Under the pieces are notes generated by a model. The model did no database searches. It saw only the letters and a list, made by a program, of their open reading frames with translations, and was not told the DNA's origin. From a virus, in the IMG/VR virus record IMGVR_UViG_3300044623_001268, positions 1-54,389 of that record: a DNA stretch of 54,389 bases. The stretch is one strand, 5' to 3'. The translations under genes and the position numbers were made by a program. Numbering within the stretch: the stretch's first letter is position 1; each line of letters opens with the position of its first letter. Of this stretch, positions 47,238 through 54,389 are shown one piece after another.

Positions 47238-48023
47238 ATGAAAAACTTCGGTAAAATAAAAAACATATTTAACGAATTGGTTTCTGAAGGTATCGCAACA
47301 AAAGATGCTGAATCAATTAATTTATTCAAAAAATACGTTAAAACTATTAAAGAGAATGAAATATTAAAAACTCAGTTTTTAGTAATCTCTAACATAGAAA
47401 ACAAAATAGAATCAAACAGAGAAAAAGCAACTGAATTTGTAAAAGAAAATATTGCATTGTTCTCTTATTTTGATAAGAAAAGAATGGTTGAACTTAATAC
47501 GTATTTGGCTGAGTTTATTACATTATGTGATAAAGGTGATTTACTTAAAGAAGATTTAGATTACAATCATAAATCATTACATGAAAATATATCAACTCTT
47601 ATCTTCACAAAAAGAACACCAAAAACTATTGACACTATTGTAGAGGCCACTAGCAACGTGGTTGACTATATATTGGCTAATAAACCTAAAGAAATTTTTG
47701 AATCATCTGGTTTACCAAATAGTTTAATTTCGTCAATTATGGTTGATAAATACAATGAGAAATATTCTGATTTGGATGAATCAGATAAAGAAATATTAAA
47801 AGCACTTATTGATTCAGATGATGTTAAGAAAAAAGAAGTTTATTCAAAAACACTTAGAGAATGTATTGATTTAATCAATGAGAAACTTAAAGAATCTAGT
47901 TTAGACGCAAAAGACAAATTATTACAAGTAAAAGATAAATTGTTGAATGATAAACAAGAAGTTAATGAAGATTACACTAAAAATATTTCTAAATTAGTTG
48001 AACTTAGAAATAATCTTAAATAA
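47238..48023 (+). CDS. Helical late protein, possibly prohead core
   Basis: 261 residues, almost wholly helical and charged (MKNFGKIKNIFNELVSEGIATKDAESINLFKKYVKTIKENEILK ... LKDKLLQVKDKLLNDKQEVNEDY). In T4 the genes between portal and protease encode prohead core proteins gp67 and gp68; the place fits but no sequence similarity is visible. Confidence 0.65.
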   Translation: MKNFGKIKNIFNELVSEGIATKDAESINLFKKYVKTIKENEILKTQFLVISNIENKIESNREKATEFVKENIALFSYFDKKRMVELNTYLAEFITLCDKGDLLKEDLDYNHKSLHENISTLIFTKRTPKTIDTIVEATSNVVDYILANKPKEIFESSGLPNSLISSIMVDKYNEKYSDLDESDKEILKALIDSDDVKKKEVYSKTLRECIDLINEKLKESSLDAKDKLLQVKDKLLNDKQEVNEDYTKNISKLVELRNNLK

Positions 48024-48035
48024 ATAACAAAAATT

Positions 48036-48272
48036 ATGAAAACTGTTCCAAGTGATAATATTTTAAAGTTAAGGGCGTTAACCGAAAGATTATGTAGTAT
48101 TGAACACATAAGTGATGTTCAATACAAAGATGTTTTAAAAAAATTAAAAAACATGATTGATGATGGCAAAAAAACGGTTGATACAGCTGATACTGAGCAA
48201 TCAAAAATAAAATGTTATGAAACTATGTGTATAACTATTATGAAAATATTAGAAGATATTAAATTTAATTAA
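48036..48272 (+). CDS. Small helical late protein
   Basis: 78 residues, helical, 12 nt after the 47238 gene and 1 nt before the next. Contains a short coiled-coil-like C-terminus (IKCYETMCITIMKILEDIKF). Candidate core or scaffold accessory protein by place. Confidence 0.65.
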   Translation: MKTVPSDNILKLRALTERLCSIEHISDVQYKDVLKKLKNMIDDGKKTVDTADTEQSKIKCYETMCITIMKILEDIKFN

Positions 48273-48273
48273 A

Positions 48274-48603
48274 ATGGCAGAAGAAACTTGGAATGACTAT
48301 AGTAAATTAGTACTTAAAGAATTAGAGCGTCTTAACGAAAACCACGAAAAGATGAGAACAGATATGGATACTAAGTTTGGTGAATTGAATCAAAAACTTA
48401 CTGAAGTTAAAAATATTGAAAAAACCGTTAACTTAAACGCCTTATGGATTGAGAAAGTTGGTGAAATATGGTCTCCATCTCAAATGAAAGAGGCTAAAGA
48501 TGAAATATATAAACAAAAAAATCGTTGGGTTGCTGCAATTGCAATTATTTCGTTTGTACAGATTATCATTGGAATTGGGTTAGCTCTTTGGGGTAAATTT
48601 TAA
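48274..48603 (+). CDS. Membrane-anchored coiled-coil protein
   Basis: 109 residues: a long coiled coil (about 8-55, MRTDMDTKFGELNQKLTEVKNIEKTV) and one C-terminal membrane helix (WVAAIAIISFVQIIIGIGLALWG, 84-106). The layout resembles XhlA-type or prohead-anchoring proteins. In T4 the prohead assembles on the inner membrane (gp40/gp31-dependent), so an anchor in this cluster is plausible; lysis accessory is the alternative. Confidence 0.7.
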   Translation: MAEETWNDYSKLVLKELERLNENHEKMRTDMDTKFGELNQKLTEVKNIEKTVNLNALWIEKVGEIWSPSQMKEAKDEIYKQKNRWVAAIAIISFVQIIIGIGLALWGKF

Positions 48604-48607
48604 GGTA

Positions 48608-48639
48608 CTTGACTTATACCTGGTTTTTGCTTATATTTG
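48608..48639 (+). promoter_or_regulatory. Promoter for 48654 gene within an inverted repeat
   Basis: TTG, 20 nt, TATATTTG; flanked by perfect 11-nt arms ACCTGGTTTTT (48618) and AAAAACCAGGT (48643). Confidence 0.6.
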
Positions 48640-48653
48640 AATAAAAACCAGGT
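48618..48653. repeat. 11-bp inverted repeat around the -7 box
   Basis: ACCTGGTTTTT ... AAAAACCAGGT with a 14-nt centre containing TATATTTG and ending exactly at ATG 48654. Looks like an operator or a cruciform. Confidence 0.75.
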
Positions 48654-49097
48654 ATGAAAAAAGGAAAAGAAATTAAAACAACTAAATTTAAAAATTATAA
48701 TGTAGTTTTTGGTAGCGTAAACAATAAGAACCCAAAAGCCATCTATATCAACATTTCTTCATGGGCTCAACCCACAGAAGAGATTGGTGTAAATTACAAT
48801 CAAGTAATTAGGAATTTGAATAAGAAAATAAAACAATCATTATTCAAAATTTTTGATGAACAAGAGGATTGTTTTTTTGATGGCAATAGAACTATAGTTG
48901 ATTTGGATATCAGAGAATCTGGTATAAGATACGGGAAACGTAGTTTTATGAGTTGTGAGATGACATTATTCTTAAACGAAGAAATGTCGGTAACATCAGA
49001 TTACATGAAAGACAAATTAGAATCGGTAACAGAAAATTTGATAAAGACAAATTTTGAAAACAATAAAACATTTAATTTTAATAAGAAAAAAATATAA
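48654..49097 (+). CDS. Hypothetical protein, 147 aa
   Basis: Basic N-terminus, mixed alpha/beta (YNVVFGSVNNKNPKAIYINISSWAQPTEEIGVNYNQVIRNLNKKIK). No domain recognised. Unlike its structural neighbours it has a host-type promoter inside an inverted repeat, so it may be expressed at another time. Confidence 0.65.
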   Translation: MKKGKEIKTTKFKNYNVVFGSVNNKNPKAIYINISSWAQPTEEIGVNYNQVIRNLNKKIKQSLFKIFDEQEDCFFDGNRTIVDLDIRESGIRYGKRSFMSCEMTLFLNEEMSVTSDYMKDKLESVTENLIKTNFENNKTFNFNKKKI

Positions 49098-49099
49098 TA

Positions 49100-49123
49100 A
49101 GAGCCCCATTGGGGCTTTTTTTA
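49100..49123 (+). terminator. Intrinsic terminator
   Basis: AGCCCC-att-GGGGCT with T7. Confidence 0.8.
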
Positions 49124-49133
49124 TTTAACCAAC

Positions 49134-49142
49134 ATATTTATA
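49134..49142 (+). promoter_or_regulatory. Late-type box for protease gene
   Basis: ATATTTATA 21 nt before ATG 49163. Confidence 0.6.
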
Positions 49143-49162
49143 TCTATATAAGCAAACTTATC

Positions 49163-49888
49163 ATGGATATAAATTATAAAGACTTTAAAATAGTAAAACG
49201 TGGTGAAAGCGGTTGGGGTGGACTTATTGAACACGATGCTGGATACATTAGTCCAGACGAACCAAGAAATCAACCTTTCATAAACGAAATAAAAAAAATA
49301 GATACTGGTAGCAAAATGTCTATCGTTGAACCACTTATTGTATACGTAGTGTTACAAAAGTATGGTATCCTAAACCGAAATGGTAGGATATATCCAGAAT
49401 CAATCCTTAAATCACAAGACAGATTATATCAAGAAGCAATACGTGAACGTAGAGCAGTAGGTGAATTAGACCACCCAGAGTCATCAATTATTGCTGGTGA
49501 TAGAATATCACATAATATTGTTGAAACATGGTGGGAAGGTCATACTCTTATGGGTAAGATGGAAATCTTAATGACACCTGGTTTTATTAATTATGGTATC
49601 GTATCTACAAAAGGTGACGAAGTTGCTAACTTATTAAGAAATAGAATCAAGATTGGTGTTTCTTCACGTGGTGTTGGTTCTCTTAAAGAAGGAAAAGATG
49701 GTGAACAAATAGTTCAAGACGATTTTGAAATAATTTGTTGGGACGTTGTTACTGCACCATCTACACCAGACGCATGGATTGGTAGAAATAGAGAAGAAAT
49801 GACTCCATACGTTGAAAACGTTGAAAAGAAGAAACCAATCATCAAAGAAAATCTATTAAATGATTTAGATAAATTTTTAACTGATTAA
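49163..49888 (+). CDS. Prohead protease (T4 gp21-like)
   Basis: 241 residues from ATG 49163, behind the late-type box; an upstream ATG at 49109 lies in the terminator and is not used. Herpes-type serine protease fold: LQKYGILNRNGRIYPESIL, VGELDHPESS (catalytic His104), TLMGKMEILMTPG, KIGVSSRGVGS (catalytic Ser167 or Ser168), and EIICWDVVTAPSTPDAWIG. It matures the prohead by cutting scaffold, protease and capsid protein. Confidence 0.92.
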   Translation: MDINYKDFKIVKRGESGWGGLIEHDAGYISPDEPRNQPFINEIKKIDTGSKMSIVEPLIVYVVLQKYGILNRNGRIYPESILKSQDRLYQEAIRERRAVGELDHPESSIIAGDRISHNIVETWWEGHTLMGKMEILMTPGFINYGIVSTKGDEVANLLRNRIKIGVSSRGVGSLKEGKDGEQIVQDDFEIICWDVVTAPSTPDAWIGRNREEMTPYVENVEKKKPIIKENLLNDLDKFLTD

Positions 49889-49939
49889 CCAAAAAATATT
49901 TTTTTTTTAATTAAAAAATGATTTTTGATAAAATAATAC

Positions 49940-49949
49940 ATATTTATTA
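49940..49949 (+). promoter_or_regulatory. Late-type box for scaffold-capsid unit
   Basis: ATATTTATTA 58 nt before ATG 50008, an unusually long leader for this genome. Confidence 0.5.
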
Positions 49950-50007
49950 ACAAATGAGAGAAATCTTGTGCTTATCTAATAAAAGAATAAAATAAATAAA
50001 AGATAAA

Positions 50008-51231
50008 ATGGCAGAAAAAAAATCAATACTTGAAGAAGCTCTTTTGGATATTAAAAATATCCAAAACGCTCTTAATGCAAACACAAAAGAAATACTTCGT
50101 AGCGTTGCTAAAGAAGAAATTGATAGTGTTGTGAAAGAGTCACTTGAAGAAGCGACTTATGAAGAAGAAGAAGTCAATCCTTTAACACCAATAGATGGTG
50201 AAGAAGAAGAAGACGAAGATGACTTGAATGCAGATAGTGATATCGAAGATGTAGACTCAGAATTTGGTGATGAAGAATTACCAGCTATGGGTGCAATGGG
50301 AATGGACGATGATGAATCATCAGAAGAACTTGATATGACTGGAGCAAGCGATGAAGATGTAATCGCAATTTACAAAAAATTAAGCGGTGAAGACGAAATC
50401 GAAATTGTTGGTGATGAACTTCACTTAAACGTTACAGAACCTGGTGAATATATAGTTAAACTAGATTCATTAAAAGGTGGTGATGACATGGATGTTGATT
50501 CTGAAATTGAACCTATCGAATTAGGTGGTGATGATGAAGAAGACGATTCTGATGTTGAATACGACATTGAAATGGGTGATGACGAAGAAGAATCTGAAGA
50601 AGAAGAATCTGAATTCGGTGACGAAGAAGAAGAAGAATCTGAAGAAGAAGAATCTGAATTAGGTGACGAAGAAGAAGAAGAAGAGGAAATTGAAGAAAAT
50701 ATGCAACATACATTGAAAAATGGTCGCATGAATTCAGTTAAACCTAACAACTTCCCAGACGAATTAAAACGTGAAGGACTTGGAGAATCTATCAAAGCTA
50801 AACAAATTGTTTCTGAAACAGCAAAAAAATATAACAGCTTATTAACTGAAGCTAAAAAATTACAGACTGAGAATCAAGAATTCAGAACAGCTCTTAAAGA
50901 ATTTAGAAATAAGTTAGTTGAAACTGTAGTGTTTAATTCAAACTTGACTTATATTACAAGATTGTTTACAGAGCACTCTACAACTAAAGCTGAAAAACAA
51001 AGTATTCTAAAAAGATTTGATGATATTTCTAATCTTAAAGAATCTAAAAAATTACATAAAACTATTGCAGTTGAATTGGAGAACAGAAAACCAATTTCAG
51101 AATCAGTAGAAAGTAAAATCATTAAGGAAGCAACTACTAGTATTTCAAAACAATTAAATGAAAGTACTGCATACGTTGACCCTTCAACAAAGAGAATCAT
51201 GGATTTGATTAACAGAGTTGAAAAAAGATAA
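50008..51231 (+). CDS. Prohead scaffold protein (T4 gp22-like)
   Basis: 407 residues, extremely acidic: residues 50-230 are built from E/D blocks (EEEEDEDDLNADSDIED, EEESEEEESEFGDEEEEESEEEE). Helical N-terminus (ILEEALLDIKNIQNALNANTKEI) and helical, more basic C-terminus (EAKKLQTENQEFRTALKEFRNKLVE). Place between protease and capsid gene is that of gp22. Internal near-repeats of the acidic block may vary in copy number. Confidence 0.85.
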   Translation: MAEKKSILEEALLDIKNIQNALNANTKEILRSVAKEEIDSVVKESLEEATYEEEEVNPLTPIDGEEEEDEDDLNADSDIEDVDSEFGDEELPAMGAMGMDDDESSEELDMTGASDEDVIAIYKKLSGEDEIEIVGDELHLNVTEPGEYIVKLDSLKGGDDMDVDSEIEPIELGGDDEEDDSDVEYDIEMGDDEEESEEEESEFGDEEEEESEEEESELGDEEEEEEEIEENMQHTLKNGRMNSVKPNNFPDELKREGLGESIKAKQIVSETAKKYNSLLTEAKKLQTENQEFRTALKEFRNKLVETVVFNSNLTYITRLFTEHSTTKAEKQSILKRFDDISNLKESKKLHKTIAVELENRKPISESVESKIIKEATTSISKQLNESTAYVDPSTKRIMDLINRVEKR

Positions 51232-51264
51232 TAATAACAATAACAAAAATAAAAAAAAAACAAT

Positions 51265-53124
51265 ATGTCACATTTATTAACATCTGGACAAGTAGGTAAC
51301 ATCGGTTTAAACCACATGAAAGCTATTCGTTTGGAAACACAAACAAAATGGGATTCTTTAGGATTCCTTGACGGTCTTAGAGGACACGTAAAAGAAAACA
51401 TCGCTCAATTATATGAAAACCAAGCGTCTTCATTATTAACTGAAGCTACAACTGCAACTAACTCTGGTTCTTTCGAAACTGTAGTTTTCCCAATTGTACG
51501 TAGAGTTTTCTCTAAATTATTAGCTAACGATATCGTATCTGTACAAGCTATGAACATGCCAATTGGTAAATTGTTCTTCTTCGTTCCACAAACTTCTAGT
51601 CGTGTTGACGGTGCTGGAAATGCTGGTTCTGATTATGACGTAAATGGTGGTGCTTATAATACTCAATTTTCTGCACACACTGGTTTAGGTGGTCTTAACA
51701 ATGGTACTCCAGTTGGAGCTGCATTGCCTTCTTGTATTAGTGCTGGTGGTTGTGTTGTAACTCCATTCGTAGGAAAAAATCTTTATGATGCTTTCTACAA
51801 TGACGGTTTATTTGACAACTCTAAAGGTACTCTTACTATCCAAGTTGGTGGTTCTGCTGTTTACACTTTAGGAACTGACGGTTCTTATACTGTAGCTACT
51901 GCTGCTATGTCTCCAGGTGCAACTGCAACTGATGGTTCATTAAGAGGTATTATCTTAGGAATCACTGGTTTCTCTAAAAACGTTACAAACAACGGTAGAG
52001 AAGTAATGACTGGTGCTAACGGTAACAACATGGATACTGAATCTTTCTTAGCTTCATTACACGTTGTAACTAGTGCTGCTATCTTAGATAGAGACGGTAA
52101 CCAAATCATCGAGGCTGGTAAAGAAGTTCCTTTCCGTTTAGTTACTCAACAATATGGTAAAGGTATCGTAACTGGTTCTAGTTCATTAACTGATGGTACT
52201 GGTACTTGTTATGTAGAGTTAGATTTACGTCACCCAGTTGGAACAACTGCTGCTGGTACAAATATCACTCCTGGTACTGCTACTTATGATGGATATGTTG
52301 GTGCATCTGCAACAACTGTATCTGCTTTCACTTTCACTGCTGCATGGGCTGAATACGCTTCATTAGAGCTTGAAACTGAAATGGGAGAAGTATCTTTCAG
52401 ATTAGACGAAGTTGTTGTATCTGTAGAAGAAAGAAAATTAAGAGCTACATGGTCTCCAGAGTTAGCACAAGATGTTAGTGCATTCCACAACATTGATGCT
52501 GAAGCTGAATTAACTGCTATGTTATCTGAACAAGTTGCTGCTGAGATTGACCGTGAAATCCTTAGAGATATCCGTAAAGCTGCTGCATGGCAATTACGTT
52601 GGGATTATAACGGATGGAGAAAAGCTGCTACATCTGCAAACCCATATACTCAAAAAGAATGGAATCAAACTTTAATCACTAGATTAAACCAAGTTTCTGC
52701 TCAAATCCATAAATCAACACTTCGTGGTGGTGCAAACTTCATCGTGGTTTCTTCTGAAATCTCTGCAATCTTTGACGATTTAGAATACTTCCACGTATCT
52801 GATGCTAACCCAGAGCAAGACCAATACAACATGGGTATTGAAAGAATCGGTTCTTTAAGTGGACGTTACCAAGTGTACCGTGACCCTTATGCACCAGCAT
52901 TCTCAGTAATCATCGGTCACAAAGGAAAATCATTATTGGATACTGGTTATATCTACGCACCATACGTGCCTTTACAATTAACTCCAACTATGTACAATCC
53001 ATTTAACTTTGCTCCAGTTAAAGGTATTATGACACGTTACGCTAAAAAAGTGGTTAACAATAGATTCTACGGTCACGTAAGAGTTGATGGTGTACCAACA
53101 TTTAATGTTAACGAATTAAGATAA
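51265..53124 (+). CDS. Major capsid protein (T4 gp23-like)
   Basis: 619 residues. Starts MSHLLTSGQVGNIGLNHMKAI; the region FETVVFPIVRRVFSKLLANDIVSVQAMNMPIGKLFF (about 70-110) is the T4-type gp23 entry into the HK97 fold, and AELTAMLSEQVAAEIDREILRDIRKAA, GANFIVVSSEISAIFDDLEYF, YRDPYAPAFSVIIGHKGKSLLDTGYIYAPYVPLQLTPTMYNP close it. Residues 120-330 are a Gly/Thr-rich insertion compared with shorter relatives. Codon use is richer in C-ending and GGT/GCT codons, fitting high expression. It follows the scaffold gene by 33 nt without its own late box. Confidence 0.95.
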   Translation: MSHLLTSGQVGNIGLNHMKAIRLETQTKWDSLGFLDGLRGHVKENIAQLYENQASSLLTEATTATNSGSFETVVFPIVRRVFSKLLANDIVSVQAMNMPIGKLFFFVPQTSSRVDGAGNAGSDYDVNGGAYNTQFSAHTGLGGLNNGTPVGAALPSCISAGGCVVTPFVGKNLYDAFYNDGLFDNSKGTLTIQVGGSAVYTLGTDGSYTVATAAMSPGATATDGSLRGIILGITGFSKNVTNNGREVMTGANGNNMDTESFLASLHVVTSAAILDRDGNQIIEAGKEVPFRLVTQQYGKGIVTGSSSLTDGTGTCYVELDLRHPVGTTAAGTNITPGTATYDGYVGASATTVSAFTFTAAWAEYASLELETEMGEVSFRLDEVVVSVEERKLRATWSPELAQDVSAFHNIDAEAELTAMLSEQVAAEIDREILRDIRKAAAWQLRWDYNGWRKAATSANPYTQKEWNQTLITRLNQVSAQIHKSTLRGGANFIVVSSEISAIFDDLEYFHVSDANPEQDQYNMGIERIGSLSGRYQVYRDPYAPAFSVIIGHKGKSLLDTGYIYAPYVPLQLTPTMYNPFNFAPVKGIMTRYAKKVVNNRFYGHVRVDGVPTFNVNELR

Positions 53125-53143
53125 TAATAATCTTATATAAACT

Positions 53144-53175
53144 AAAAAGCTCTACAGAAATGTGGAGCTTTTTTG
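53144..53175 (+). terminator. Intrinsic terminator after capsid gene
   Basis: AAAAGCTCTACA-gaaa-TGTGGAGCTTTT with T6. Confidence 0.85.
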
Positions 53176-53184
53176 TTTTATAGG

Positions 53185-53194
53185 ATATTTATTA
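53185..53194 (+). promoter_or_regulatory. Late-type box for 53197 gene
   Basis: ATATTTATTA 2 nt before ATG 53197. Confidence 0.5.
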
Positions 53195-53196
53195 AT

Positions 53197-53799
53197 ATGA
53201 AACTAAGTGAAATTTTTAACGAACTATTAGAAGCAAGAATCACAATAAATGATACTGCTAATTTGGCTGTTATCTTTATCAAAGATGATAACATATTTTT
53301 ACTTGTCAAGCTCGTAAAAAACTTACTCTTAGATACAACAACTGCTGAACCAAAAGGTTATATTTCATTTAGTCTTACACAAGGTGATGTATATGGTATT
53401 TATGGTGCTTATTCTGACAGAGGTTATGGGGCATTGTTATACGAATTAGCAATGACATATGTTTATCCAAAAGGAATTACTATGTCAGATGATTCCTCAA
53501 CCAGTCAAGATGCCATTAATGTATGGGAAAAATTTACAACTAGAGATGATGTTGAAAAGAAACCAATAGTTAGAACACAAAGAACTGGCAAAGAAGAATG
53601 GTTCGATGATATGAGTCATGATTTTGATGACGAAGAAAATAAAAAATGGATAGCTAGAGGTAGAGAACTACACAATACACAATTCATCTATACTCTGGGT
53701 ATGGATAAACTAAACAAACTTATAGCTAAAGGTGATGAATATCTTAAACAAAACCCAAAAACAAATGTTATGAATATGGTTTATAGTTTAGAAAGATAA
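53197..53799 (+). CDS. GNAT-like late protein
   Basis: 200 residues from ATG 53197 (MKLSEIFNELLEARITIND). The middle reads YGIYGAYSDRGYGALLYELAMTYVYPKGITMSDDSSTSQDAINVWEKF, an arrangement like GNAT acetyltransferases (RGxGxxL then S..A..VW) that I recall from late genes of T4-like phages. The usual acetyl-CoA loop Q/RxxGxG/A is only partly kept (DRGYGA). It converges on the HNH paralogue with no gap. Confidence 0.7.
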   Translation: MKLSEIFNELLEARITINDTANLAVIFIKDDNIFLLVKLVKNLLLDTTTAEPKGYISFSLTQGDVYGIYGAYSDRGYGALLYELAMTYVYPKGITMSDDSSTSQDAINVWEKFTTRDDVEKKPIVRTQRTGKEEWFDDMSHDFDDEENKKWIARGRELHNTQFIYTLGMDKLNKLIAKGDEYLKQNPKTNVMNMVYSLER

Positions 53800-54291
53800 T
53801 CAAATCATTTTATCCCACCAAGGTTTTTCATTATAATCATTTAAAGTATTTTCCAAATAGGTAATATCTAATGTCCACTCATGTTCAGAACGCATATGAT
53901 ATAAATTAAAAGCTTCTGTTAAATATTCCATAGCTTTATTTCTACTTATTTCATTAACTTTCATTAATTGAGAGATAACTATTTCAGATTCACCTTTTAT
54001 TTGAGCCAAACCTGGGTGTTTTACTTTATGGCAGTGTGGACATAATGAAATCAACCCAGTTAGTGTTTGTATAAGAGTTTCATCGTTGTATTCCCAAATT
54101 TCATGACATTCTACGTTGTGGTTAAAACCTTGATTTTTACCAGTATCACCACATATTTCACATACATTACCAGCAGCTTCATAAGATTTTTTTCTTAAAT
54201 AATCCCATTCTTTCGTTGATATGTTGCTTCTTACGTTATTATACCAAGATGTACTTGGAACAATTTCAGATGTTAATTTATACGTTTTCAT
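53800..54291 (-). CDS. HNH-type nuclease-like protein, paralogue B
   Basis: 163 residues from ATG 54291 (or 54300). Residues about 45-105 repeat paralogue A closely: CEICGDTGKNQGFNHNVECHEIWEYND ... LTGLISLCPHCHKVKHPG. The N-terminal NVRSNISTKEWDYLRKKSYEAAGN also matches. It lacks the basic C-terminal tail of paralogue A. It overlaps the end of the upstream minus gene. Confidence 0.75.
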   Translation of the reverse strand: MKTYKLTSEIVPSTSWYNNVRSNISTKEWDYLRKKSYEAAGNVCEICGDTGKNQGFNHNVECHEIWEYNDETLIQTLTGLISLCPHCHKVKHPGLAQIKGESEIVISQLMKVNEISRNKAMEYLTEAFNLYHMRSEHEWTLDITYLENTLNDYNEKPWWDKMI

Positions 54292-54389
54292 AATCATCAT
54301 CTTTTTCTATTTTTTCTTTTTCTTTTGCGATATAGTTTCTAATCACCTTACCTAAATCCATATCATTAGGTGTTTCTTCAACCAATTTT
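54278..54389 (-). CDS. Hypothetical protein, 5' end beyond window
   Basis: The last 36 residues of a minus-strand frame open to the window edge: KLVEETPNDMDLGKVIRNYI then AKEKEKIEKDDDYENV. Charged and helical. It overlaps the start of the HNH paralogue by about 14-23 nt, so the two are probably one unit. Confidence 0.5.
   Translation of the reverse strand, partial: KLVEETPNDMDLGKVIRNYIAKEKEKIEKDDDYENV

Noticed and set aside
50421-50795. Ser/Pro-rich minus-strand frames opposite the scaffold gene (and similar frames opposite the portal, 46707-47078)
   Set aside because: They are complements of GAA/GAT or GGT repeats in the acidic and glycine-rich genes; low complexity and no promoter.
1-54389. 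Insertion sequences, integrase or attachment sites
   Set aside because: No transposase or integrase reading frame and no terminal inverted repeats flanking a gene were seen; the window looks like a lytic phage.

Overview
The window is a large piece of an AT-rich tailed-phage genome of T4-like (myovirus) type that very probably infects a Bacteroidota (flavobacteria-like) host. The host inference rests on promoters: more than 25 sites carry the Bacteroidota pair TTTG (or TTAG) - about 20 nt - TATCTTTG, and genes start in an AAATTATG context without Shine-Dalgarno sites. The phage inference rests on a head-morphogenesis cluster at 43-53 kb in T4 order: large terminase, portal, prohead protease, acidic scaffold, major capsid protein.

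Layout. (1) 1-12.9 kb: early/accessory arm, mostly + strand, about 30 very small genes, nearly each with its own promoter and short AAAC-rich leader, plus a tRNA-like gene, a minus-strand WRG-motif gene (5159) and a TTKERLNALP-motif gene (11537). Five copies of a small structured RNA with a 14-nt invariant core lie between these genes, each with its own promoter. (2) 12.9-13.4 kb: a non-coding junction with C-runs, tandem repeats and GTTAATAAC motifs, where gene strand switches. (3) 13.4-36.9 kb: mixed-strand middle and late genes: a degenerate ArdC-like protein, three proteins with an HC/WC (PcfJ-like) motif, a nucleotidyltransferase, HNH and PD-(D/E)XK nucleases, a lipoprotein, thioredoxin, an RNase H-fold protein, an ABC ATPase/GNAT pair apparently split by a frameshift, a metallopeptidase, a ClpC-type AAA+ unfoldase and an insertion-rich thymidylate synthase. 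(4) 37-54.4 kb: virion genes, ending in a GNAT-like gene and a second HNH paralogue.

Promoter switch. The left arm uses host-like TATCTTTG promoters. Most structural and middle genes instead have ATATTTATA 5-60 nt before the start, the probable late promoter; it reads as the reverse complement of the T4 late box TATAAATA. Thymidylate synthase, thioredoxin and the RNase H-fold protein fit nucleotide and DNA metabolism; the ArdC-like protein, nucleases, lipoprotein and ClpC are candidates for host takeover or counter-defence.

The strongest candidates for something undescribed are the five-copy RNA family (6.5, 8.8, 9.9, 11.4, 12.0 kb) and the hairpins whose stems covary inside the spacer of the early promoters, which look like combined terminator-promoter elements. 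Two genes appear split by -1 frameshifts at homopolymer runs (T9 at 30184, A10 at 38391); read errors and programmed frameshifting are both possible.
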